Shown here: positions 26,494-33,267 of the stretch, in pieces
How positions within the stretch are numbered: position 1 is the stretch's first letter
How the letters are laid out: every line of letters starts with the position of its first letter
Assembly: GCA_947587615.1 (NCBI GenBank)
Contig: CANPYC010000015.1
Span: forward strand, 1 to 47,708
Reading direction: 5' to 3'
DNA length: 47,708 nucleotides
From: Candidatus Gastranaerophilales bacterium
GTDB lineage: Bacteria; Cyanobacteriota; Vampirovibrionia; Gastranaerophilales; Gastranaerophilaceae
Program-made: the position numbers and the translations under genes
The notes under the pieces: generated by a model
What the model was told of the DNA's origin: nothing
What the model saw: only the letters and a program-made list of their open reading frames with translations
Database searches by the model: none

Positions 26494-26859
26494 ATGGATA
26501 TATATTCTAAAACATATTTAGAAAAAGCTTCCGTTAATTACGACTTATATAAATATCTTTCCAAAGCGGAAAGATTTAAAGAATGGGAACTTACGGCAAT
26601 ATTCTATAGCGCTTTATGTTTAGCAAAAGCTTATTTATACCACAAAGGAATTAAAGAAAATTCTATTAACTCGCATGATAGTATAAAAAATTGGCTTGCA
26701 ACGGAAACTGAAGCCAAACGAAATAATGTTTTGTATTATTACGAACAACTTTATTTTGATAGTAGAGACGCAAGATATTCTATTAAAAAAATTAGTCAAG
26801 GAAGAATAAATAATGCTTTAAAAAATTATGAAATTGTTGCCAAATTGTTAAAAATATAA
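26494..26859 (+). CDS. HEPN-like helical protein
   Basis: 121 aa, all helical. The segment WELTAIFYSALCLAKAYLYH (31-50) followed by KGIKENSINSHDSI (His61) and, after a gap, LYFDSRDARYSI (86-97) resembles HEPN-domain proteins: a small-residue-rich second helix, a loop with a conserved His, and an R-x-A-D/R-Y motif in the last helix. The R-x(4-6)-H RNase motif of toxin-type HEPN proteins is not seen, so it may be a non-catalytic or binding member. Its partner is the 106-aa protein 3 bp upstream. HEPN proteins commonly occur as two-gene units with a small antitoxin. Confidence 0.55.
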   Translation: MDIYSKTYLEKASVNYDLYKYLSKAERFKEWELTAIFYSALCLAKAYLYHKGIKENSINSHDSIKNWLATETEAKRNNVLYYYEQLYFDSRDARYSIKKISQGRINNALKNYEIVAKLLKI

Positions 26860-27038
26860 ACAATCTGCTCTATATAATTTTTAAAATTATTCTTTATTAA
26901 TTATGTTTTATTCTTTAATGTTACCCTATATTTTTATTATAAAATAATACCATTCGTACATTAAAAACTTAAAACAAATACAAACAAGCCGCAGGGTGGA
27001 TTTTAGTCCACTATGCTCTAAGTTAAAAACTAAAAGGG

Positions 27039-27147
27039 TTTTAGGATGGTAGACTAAAGTCTACCCTACAATTATAATTCTCCATCGTATCAATTTTAGG
27101 ATGGTAGACTAAAGTCTACCCTACAATTATAATTCTCCATCGTATCA
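27039..27147 (+). repeat. Perfect 54-bp tandem repeat, two units
   Basis: 27039-27092 and 27094-27147 are identical over 54 bp with a period of 55. Each unit consists of TTTTAGGAT, one orientation-B palindrome and a 27-bp tail CTACAATTATAATTC followed by TCCATCGTATCA. Perfect identity indicates a recent duplication. Confidence 0.92.
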
Positions 27148-27289
27148 GTTTGGTATCCGCAGGGTGGATTTTAGTCCACCATTTATAACTTCAGCCCTTA
27201 GAGAAGTTATGAATTTTGATAGTCGCAGGGTGGACTTCAGTCCACCGTTTATAACTAATGTTTTCTTTTCCATGTCGTTATAGGAAAAC

Positions 27290-27388
27290 AGGGTAGACTT
27301 TAGTTTATCATTACGCTTGAAACATGTACCCATTCGTCAAAATTGCCATGGGCTAAGCATTAAAAAGGTGGACTAAAGCCACCCTACA
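27290..27388. mobile_element. MITE-like unit 1: palindrome pair around a 45-bp centre
   Basis: An orientation-A palindrome, a centre (27319-27362) containing CCATGGGCTAAGCATT, and an orientation-B palindrome, so the ends are inverted repeats. The centre recurs at 27978-28022 in the same arrangement and, inverted, at 27404-27446. No transposase is present; this would be a non-autonomous element. Confidence 0.5.
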
Positions 27389-27579
27389 GCTGCCGTTTTA
27401 TCAAGGGTTAACCCGTGGTAATCATGCTAAACGGGTACTTGTTCCAAGTGTAATATGGCAGACTGAAGTCTACCCTGCAACTACTACTTTAATGATAGAA
27501 TTTAAACCTGTTAACTACGATTTTGGCAATTGGCAGTTAGCAGGTTAAAAAAGTTATTGGCAGACTAAAGTCCACCTAC

Positions 27580-27945
27580 GGCTTGATAAGTTTTCTTGTT
27601 GAATAGTCAATGTTTCTAATGCTGAAGATAATCTGTTTTGTGCAGCACCAATTATTGATTTTCTGTCTGTAATGTTATCAATTGCACTATCAAGTTTATC
27701 TAATGCGTCTGAAAAGTCTTTTACTTTATCTTTACCTTCACCTTTTGCAATATTTACAAGGCTAAAACCGCTATCTTCTATTTTTGTTAATGCAGAAAAA
27801 GATATTTTTTTAAATAATTCAGAGTTAGCTGTAATTGTGTTATCTTCAGATGAATTTGCACCAACTTGGAATGTAGCGCCATCTTCTGCTAAGCCTGTTG
27901 GTTTTCCATCTTTATCTCCTTCACCAAACAATGTTAATGAAGAAA
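27580..27945 (-). pseudogene. Flagellin gene fragment bounded by repeats
   Basis: An open frame on the minus strand codes for a typical flagellin segment: FQVGANSSEDNTIT, a short variable part, and the C-terminal helix LDKLDSAIDNITDRKSIIGA with AQNRLSSALETLTIQQENLS. In flagellin this helix would continue with a SRIRDAD-type sequence and the D0 domain; here the sequence changes at LSS into palindrome-derived codons and stops. Upstream it starts directly out of another palindrome (27946-27967), without ribosome binding site or D0/D1 N-terminus. The fragment covers about 122 codons and is still open. Either it is a remnant left by repeat insertion or a stored cassette. Confidence 0.8.
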
Positions 27946-28055
27946 GCAGGGTAGACTTTAGTCTACCATCTTATTTAAAACAAGTAAATATTCACCAAAA
28001 TTACCATGGGTTAAACATTGATAAATTTGATAAAATGATGAACTGAAGTCCACCA
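27946..28055. mobile_element. MITE-like unit 2: palindrome pair around a 45-bp centre
   Basis: Same organisation as the unit at 27290-27388: orientation-A palindrome, centre (27978-28022, CCAAAATTACCATGGGTTAA), decayed orientation-B palindrome (28037-28054). It abuts the 5' edge of the flagellin fragment. Confidence 0.5.
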
Positions 28056-28189
28056 TGTATTTTTATTCCCATCCTTTTATTTTTATAGCAACCCTTACAA
28101 TAACACTTAGCTAAAATACCGCTTTATCTTGCACATATACAAAATTTAGCTTAACCGACTTAACAACTTCTCATCTTTCATATTTAAAT

Positions 28190-28735
28190 TTATTCCGCAG
28201 CATTAGCGCAAATTTTTGTTTCTTCTTTTTTGTTTTTAAAGCAAGAAAATTGATTGCCTTTTGTTATTGCAACTCTGCCTGAGCGGACAAATTCTTTTAT
28301 GCCATAGGGGCGGATGAGCTCCGCAAAAGTTTGCACCTGTTTTTCATCTCCGTCAATTTTTACGGTATATATTTTATCTGATACATCCATAATTTTAGCA
28401 TTTGCTTGAGCAACAATATTCATAAATTCAGCCCTGTTTTCATCACTCACGTTTACTTTTATAAGGCCGATTTCATATTCAATTGCTTCTCCAATTGATA
28501 AATTAGCAACTTTAATAACAGGAATTAATCTGTTTAATTGTTTACAAATTTGCTCAATTACATCATCATCCCCGGGAGTTACAATTGTAACTCTTGAATA
28601 AATATCATCTAATGTTGGTGCAACAGTAAGGCTTTCAATGTTATAGCCCCGACCCGAGAATAAATCCACAATACGGGATAGTACCCCTACTTCATTTGAA
28701 ACTAAAACAGATATTGTATGATTATTAACAGCCAT
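28190..28735 (-). CDS. ilvN: Acetolactate synthase small subunit
   Basis: 181 aa from the ATG at 28735; the frame extends to 28831 but that part lies inside ilvB. The ACT domain is clear: NHTISVLVSNEVGVLSRIVD, FSGRGYNIESLTVAP and RVTIVTPGDD, followed by the second domain with LIKV and GRVAITKG. It binds valine and regulates and activates the large subunit in branched-chain amino-acid synthesis. GAGGTG lies twelve bases before the ATG. ilvB ends 7 bp upstream. Confidence 0.95.
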   Translation of the reverse strand: MAVNNHTISVLVSNEVGVLSRIVDLFSGRGYNIESLTVAPTLDDIYSRVTIVTPGDDDVIEQICKQLNRLIPVIKVANLSIGEAIEYEIGLIKVNVSDENRAEFMNIVAQANAKIMDVSDKIYTVKIDGDEKQVQTFAELIRPYGIKEFVRSGRVAITKGNQFSCFKNKKEETKICANAAE

Positions 28736-28742
28736 ATTAATA

Positions 28743-30452
28743 TTACACCTCATCTCTAGATAATAAAACCTTGTCAATAGGTTCACCCGCCAAAACCCAA
28801 GGATAAACCATTTCAAAATTTTCACAAACAAAATCTATTATAACAGGACCTCTAAAGTCAATTGCTTGTTTTAGAGCGGGGATTATCTCAGATTCTTTTT
28901 CAACTCTTAAACCTAAAGCACCGTAACTTTGAGCGAGTTTTACAAAATCGGGAGATGTGATTTTTGTTTGAGAATAATGTTTGTTGTAAATTTTTTCCTG
29001 CCATTGGCGCACCATACCAAGATAACCGTTATTTATAACGCAGTTTATAACTCTGAATTTATAATCAACAGCGCTCATCAGCTCTTGAATATTCATTTGA
29101 ATTGAGCCATCCCCTGCAATATTCAATACATATTTATCTTTTTGAGCAACGCAAGCGCCCAATGCAGCAGGAAAACCAAAGCCCATAGTACCTAAACCGC
29201 CTGATGTTATAAGTTTTCTTGGCTGATTAAATTTGAAGTTTTGAGCCGTCCACATTTGATGTTGTCCGACTTCCGTCGTAACGATAGGTTCATCATTTTT
29301 TGTATAGTCATATATTGTCTGAAGAACGGTAATTGCACTTAATCTATCCGATAATTTTTGAGGAGTTGCAACTTTTTTCTTCCATTCAACAATGTCATTA
29401 AACCATTTATCTTTAAGCTCAAAATTAATTTTATGATGAGATTTAGCCAAAAATTCAAGCATTGTTTGAAGAACGTTTTTAATATCTCCAACAATCGGAA
29501 TTGTTGCTTTAACATTTTTAGAAATTGAACAAGGGTCAATATCAACGTGAATTACCTGTGAATCTCTTGCAAATCTTTTAAGACAGCCCGTAATTCTATC
29601 AGAAAACCTTGTTCCTATTGCAAAAATAACATCCGCATTTGAAACCGTTAAATTAGCGCAATAATTTCCATGCATTCCCATCATACCAAGGCTTGTTTCA
29701 AGGTTATCAGGAAATGTTCCGGTACCCATTAAAGTATGTACAACGGGAATATGTAATTTAGTTGCGATTTCTTTAAGTTCTCTATGAGCATCCGATGCTA
29801 CAACTCCGCCGCCTGAAATTATTACGGGGCGTTTTGCTTCAAAAAGCGCTTGAAGTGCACGCTGAATTTGCAAGGGATGACCTTTATAAGTCGGGTTATA
29901 GCCAACGAGCTCAACTTGCTTGGGATAGATAAACTCGCATTTAGCGTTAAATATATCAACAGGTATATCAATAACAACAGGGCCTTTTTTACCTGTCGTT
30001 GCAATATAGAAAGCTTCTTTTATAATTCTTGCTAAATCCTTAACATCTTTAACCAAATAGTTGTGTTTGCAGCATGAGCGGGTAATTCCAACAATATCTG
30101 CTTCTTGAAAGGCATCGCCTCCGATTAATTTTGAATTAACCTGCCCTGTTATAAGTATTAAAGGAGTTCCGTCATAATAAGCATTGGCAAGACCCGTTAT
30201 TGTGTTACATGCCCCGGGACCTGATGTAACAATTGCAACACCGGCTTTACCTGATACTCTTGCATAACCCTCGGCGGCATGAACTGCCGCTTGCTCGTGG
30301 CGAACAAGATAATGCTTAATTTCATCTTGCAAATATAAAGCGTCATATAGAGGTAAGACAACACCGCCCGGGTAGCCGAAAATTTCTTCAACACCTTCTT
30401 TAACCAATGATTTTAAAAGGATTTGAGCACCGCTATACAATACTTTATTCAT
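28743..30452 (-). CDS. ilvB: Acetolactate synthase large subunit
   Basis: 569 aa. Thiamine diphosphate enzyme with EEIFGYPGGVVLPLYDAL (catalytic Glu in the N-terminal domain), RHEQAAVHAAEGYARVSGK, GPGACNTITGLANAYYDGTP, a central FAD-binding domain (MGMHGNYCANL), and the metal/ThDP motif GDGSIQMNIQELMSAV. It condenses two pyruvates to acetolactate, or pyruvate and 2-oxobutyrate, as the first common step to valine, leucine and isoleucine. AAAGGAG lies six bases before the ATG. A TATAAT (minus strand, 30493-30488) could serve as its -10 box. It is divergent from ruvA. Confidence 0.97.
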   Translation of the reverse strand: MNKVLYSGAQILLKSLVKEGVEEIFGYPGGVVLPLYDALYLQDEIKHYLVRHEQAAVHAAEGYARVSGKAGVAIVTSGPGACNTITGLANAYYDGTPLILITGQVNSKLIGGDAFQEADIVGITRSCCKHNYLVKDVKDLARIIKEAFYIATTGKKGPVVIDIPVDIFNAKCEFIYPKQVELVGYNPTYKGHPLQIQRALQALFEAKRPVIISGGGVVASDAHRELKEIATKLHIPVVHTLMGTGTFPDNLETSLGMMGMHGNYCANLTVSNADVIFAIGTRFSDRITGCLKRFARDSQVIHVDIDPCSISKNVKATIPIVGDIKNVLQTMLEFLAKSHHKINFELKDKWFNDIVEWKKKVATPQKLSDRLSAITVLQTIYDYTKNDEPIVTTEVGQHQMWTAQNFKFNQPRKLITSGGLGTMGFGFPAALGACVAQKDKYVLNIAGDGSIQMNIQELMSAVDYKFRVINCVINNGYLGMVRQWQEKIYNKHYSQTKITSPDFVKLAQSYGALGLRVEKESEIIPALKQAIDFRGPVIIDFVCENFEMVYPWVLAGEPIDKVLLSRDEV

Positions 30453-30588
30453 CTTGCTCCTTTCTTTAAAAAGAATTATATGAATATATTATAGCAATAA
30501 AAAGTTCTATTTCCTAAATGTAAAATTTTTTTTAACATTAAACTAAACAAATTTTTTTTATTTATAATTAGTTTTGGAGTTAAATTTT

Positions 30589-31200
30589 ATGTTTGATTAT
30601 ATTAAAGGTGTTTTAGTTTCAAAAAATTTTCCTTATTGCTCAATCGAGTGCAATAATATTGCTTATCTGCTTTTGGTAAATTCAAGAACGCTCAATTCTC
30701 TTGATGAAATTAATTCGGAAGTTAAAATTTATACTAAATTAATTCATAAAGAAGACTCAATGACCCTTTGCGGATTTAAAAACAGACAGGATAGAACAAT
30801 ATTTGATATTTTAACAAGTGTTTCAGGGATTGGCGTTAAAGTTGCTTTTGCTCTTTTGGATGAATTTGAAACAAATGATTTAATTAATGCAGTAATCGAA
30901 GAAAATCATAAACTAATCTCTAAAACAAAAGGGGTAGGGGCTAAAATGGCACAAAAAATTGTGCTTGAGCTTAAAGATAAATTAACAAAGCTTGATACTC
31001 AAACTCAAATTATATCTTCAAAAGTTAATAATTCAAAAGTCAGCTCGGATACAATTAATCAAACAACAACAATACTTCAATCGCTTGGTTATAACCAAAG
31101 CGAATACCAGAGCGCTTTAGAAACCGTTTTATCAAAACTTGAAAAAGATGACCCGCAAGAGCTTTTAAAAGAAACGCTTACAATACTTTCGGTCTTTTAA
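30589..31200 (+). CDS. ruvA: Holliday junction branch migration protein RuvA
   Basis: 203 aa from ATG 30589, with GGAG nine bases upstream; the earlier in-frame start at 30574 lacks support. N-terminal OB fold (FDYIKGVLVSKN), two helix-hairpin-helix motifs (LTSVSGIGVKVAFALLDE and SKTKGVGAKMAQKIVLELKDKL), a flexible linker and the C-terminal RuvB-contacting domain (TTTILQSLGYNQSEYQSAL). RuvA tetramers bind four-way junctions and load RuvB. ruvB is not next to it. Confidence 0.95.
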   Translation: MFDYIKGVLVSKNFPYCSIECNNIAYLLLVNSRTLNSLDEINSEVKIYTKLIHKEDSMTLCGFKNRQDRTIFDILTSVSGIGVKVAFALLDEFETNDLINAVIEENHKLISKTKGVGAKMAQKIVLELKDKLTKLDTQTQIISSKVNNSKVSSDTINQTTTILQSLGYNQSEYQSALETVLSKLEKDDPQELLKETLTILSVF

Positions 31201-31254
31201 GGTAAGATAAATAAAAAACAAGAATTAAAAAAAACAAATTGCAAAGGATAGAAT

Positions 31255-32712
31255 ATGTTATTGGAAAAATTCAAAAAACAAAAAAGAGAATTAAGAGTAT
31301 TATTTGCTTCATCCGAAGTTGCGCCTTATTCTAAAGTGGGAGGGCTTGCGGATGTTGTGGGGGAATTGCCTTTATATCTTGATAAACAGGATGTCGAATG
31401 CGCTATATTTACACCGTTATATGGTTGTATAGACCAGAAAAAATTTAATATAGTTGAGCTTGAAAATTCCGATTTAAAAATTAATATGGGGCATAGTCAG
31501 CATATTTTTAAATTAAAGATGTGCGAAGTTCCAAACACAAAAATAAAAGTGTTTTTTGTTGATAATCCAAAATATTATTCTTGCTTCAATGTTGTTTATC
31601 CGAAATGGTGCGATGAAATGTATGAAATGCAAAGATATGTTGCTTTCTCACTTGCTGTTTTGGAGTATGCCAAATTATTAAACTTTAAACCTGATATAAT
31701 CCACGCAAATGATTGGCATACTGCAATGCTTCCCGTTTATTTAAAATCAAATTATAAGTATGATGAATTTTATAAAGATACAAAATCCGTTTTTACTATA
31801 CACAATCTTGCTTATCAGGGTTCATGCGATAAATCGATAATAGATTTTGCAAACATGAGATGGGATAATGTTTATCGTGATAATTGCTTAGAACACTATG
31901 GAAGGGTTAATTGGCTTAAAGGGGCGCTATATTGCGCTGATAAAATCACAACGGTATCCCCAAGATACGCACAAGAAATTCTAGGGGGTGATTTTGGAGA
32001 AGGTATGGATTATACCTTAAGGGGTCAAACATACAAGCTCTGCGGTATTTTAAACGGTACAAAATACGATAAAAAACCTTTTGATATTAAAGAAAAACCA
32101 AAATTTAAAGAAGAAATACAGCGTGCGTTCGGTTTACCTCAAAATCCCCATAGACCGCTTGTAGCTATGATATCAAGACTTGTATATCAAAAAGGTCTTG
32201 ATTTGGTTGATTTTTGTAAGTTTGATATGATGAACCTGCCTTGCGATTTTGTTTTTTTAGGAACAGGGGATGAAGGCTATCAAAATATGCTTATTTGGGC
32301 TTCAAATAATTCACCCAACATTAGAGCATGGATAGATTTTAAAGCCGAGTTATCGGATAAAATTTATAAAGCTGCCGATTTATTTTTAATGCCAAGCTTA
32401 TTTGAACCTTGCGGAATATCTCAAATGATAGCAATGAAATACGCTGCACCTCCGATTGTAAGAGCTGTTGGCGGACTTGATGATACCGTTATTGCTTATC
32501 CGAACACAAAAGCAAACGGCTTTAAATTTTTGGGTTATGACGCTCAATCTATGATAAATGAAATTAAAAACGCAATCTGGACATATTATGACAGAAAAGA
32601 CGATTTTAAAAATATCATGAAAAATTGTCTGAATACAAAATTCTCCTGGGAAGAGTCAGCTCAAAAATATAAATTTTTATATTTGGATGTTTTAAATAAG
32701 AAAAACTTTTAA
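31255..32712 (+). CDS. glgA: Glycogen synthase (ADP-glucose type, GT5)
   Basis: 485 aa. RVLFASSEVAPYSKVGGLAD with the ADP-glucose-binding Lys27, IHANDWHTAMLPVYL, VFTIHNLAYQG, TTVSPRYAQEI, MISRLVYQKGLDL and PSLFEPCGISQMIAMKYAAP with AVGGLDDTV are all GT5 landmarks. It elongates alpha-1,4-glucan from ADP-glucose. An AAAGGA lies eight bases before the ATG. Together with malQ it shows glycogen metabolism; no other glg genes are adjacent. A strong terminator follows. Confidence 0.96.
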   Translation: MLLEKFKKQKRELRVLFASSEVAPYSKVGGLADVVGELPLYLDKQDVECAIFTPLYGCIDQKKFNIVELENSDLKINMGHSQHIFKLKMCEVPNTKIKVFFVDNPKYYSCFNVVYPKWCDEMYEMQRYVAFSLAVLEYAKLLNFKPDIIHANDWHTAMLPVYLKSNYKYDEFYKDTKSVFTIHNLAYQGSCDKSIIDFANMRWDNVYRDNCLEHYGRVNWLKGALYCADKITTVSPRYAQEILGGDFGEGMDYTLRGQTYKLCGILNGTKYDKKPFDIKEKPKFKEEIQRAFGLPQNPHRPLVAMISRLVYQKGLDLVDFCKFDMMNLPCDFVFLGTGDEGYQNMLIWASNNSPNIRAWIDFKAELSDKIYKAADLFLMPSLFEPCGISQMIAMKYAAPPIVRAVGGLDDTVIAYPNTKANGFKFLGYDAQSMINEIKNAIWTYYDRKDDFKNIMKNCLNTKFSWEESAQKYKFLYLDVLNKKNF

Positions 32713-32746
32713 TGTGCTTTTAAATAAATTTATGAATTTTAAATAG

Positions 32747-32780
32747 AATTACCGCTTAAATTTAATTAAGCGGTAATTTT
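32747..32780 (+). terminator. Rho-independent terminator of glgA
   Basis: A perfect 13-bp stem (AATTACCGCTTAA with TTAAGCGGTAATT), 6-base loop and trailing T run. It is symmetric enough to act on the opposite strand as well, where it would end the short-ORF transcript. Confidence 0.88.
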
Positions 32781-32845
32781 ACACTCCTTACATTGGCAGT
32801 TTAGATTGTAGTGAAGTTTGCCGGATTTTTATACATTAATTTTTT

Positions 32846-32986
32846 TTATGCGTTGAATGCTGAAATTGTGGTTGCAGGTTTTGTCATATCAGAATCGGTT
32901 ATATAATTTATTGTCCATATTGATAATGTACATAGAATTAATGTAAGTATACCCAGCAAGCAATTTGTTAATTTTTTGTCCGTCAT
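32846..32986 (-). CDS. Small single-span membrane peptide (46 aa)
   Basis: MTDKKLTNCLLGILTLILCT and so on, with a hydrophobic span at residues 9-27 and a short polar tail ending in ISAFNA. AAGGAG lies seven bases before the ATG. It is 32 bp downstream of another short ORF on the same strand, so both may come from one message that ends at the terminator 32747-32780. I do not recognise the sequence. Topology would be a cytoplasmic N-terminus of about eight residues with the C-terminus outside. Confidence 0.6.
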   Translation of the reverse strand: MTDKKLTNCLLGILTLILCTLSIWTINYITDSDMTKPATTISAFNA

Positions 32987-33018
32987 TTTTAACTCCTTAA
33001 CTTTCTTGGGTATTAATA

Positions 33019-33156
33019 CTATGCAGTAAATATACTACCCGATGATGCAGATGAACCGCTTGATGCAATTGAACCTGCGGTTTCAGTTGAGCCGCCTGTG
33101 TAAACTCCGCCATAAGTTGAAGTAGTTGAACAAGTTGAAACTGATGTTGTACCCAT
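33019..33156 (-). CDS. Ser/Thr/Gly-rich small peptide (45 aa)
   Basis: Starts MGTTSVSTCSTTSTYGGVYT and ends SSGSIFTA; more than half of the residues are Ser, Thr or Gly, with a single Cys at position 9 and no charged residue apart from one Glu. AAAGGAG precedes the ATG by eight bases. Neither a signal peptide nor a membrane span is seen. The composition recalls peptide precursors or surface-adhesive peptides but no known precursor motif is visible. It lies 111 bp downstream of the helicase/HNH operon and upstream of the 46-aa membrane peptide. Confidence 0.55.
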   Translation of the reverse strand: MGTTSVSTCSTTSTYGGVYTGGSTETAGSIASSGSSASSGSIFTA

Positions 33157-33267
33157 ATTTTTATCTCCTTTATTGTTTAATTTTTTCGTGCTTACTCTTA
33201 TATAAAAACGATATAAAAAATATAATTTCAGTATTTCATCATTTTTTTACAAAACTTAACAAAAAAA

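Larger units (their letters stand above)
26991..28055. repeat. Field of REP-like 18-bp palindromes in both orientations
   Basis: The consensus is CAGGGTRGACTTTAGTCYACC and its reverse complement. Orientation A copies have cores at 26996-27011, 27163-27180, 27229-27246, 27292-27309 (degenerate) and 27950-27967. Orientation B copies have cores at 27048-27065, 27103-27120, 27367-27383, 27457-27474 and 27559-27576, and a decayed one near 28037-28054. Some copies share flanking sequence, for example CCACCRTTTATAACT after 27180 and 27246. The palindromes read in the minus frame give short open frames of the type GGLKSTLR, which are not genes. The remainder of 26860-28189 has no gene apart from the flagellin remnant. 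Confidence 0.85.

Noticed and set aside
27145-27333. 62-aa open frame on the minus strand
   Set aside because: It is made of palindrome copies read as GGLKSTLR segments; no ribosome binding site and no family resemblance.
26991-27480. CRISPR array
   Set aside because: The repeats are 18-bp palindromes at irregular distances and in both orientations, spacers are not of equal length, and there are no cas genes.
28736-28831. Extended N-terminus of IlvN
   Set aside because: It lies within the end of ilvB; the ATG at 28735 starts the ACT domain at the right place.
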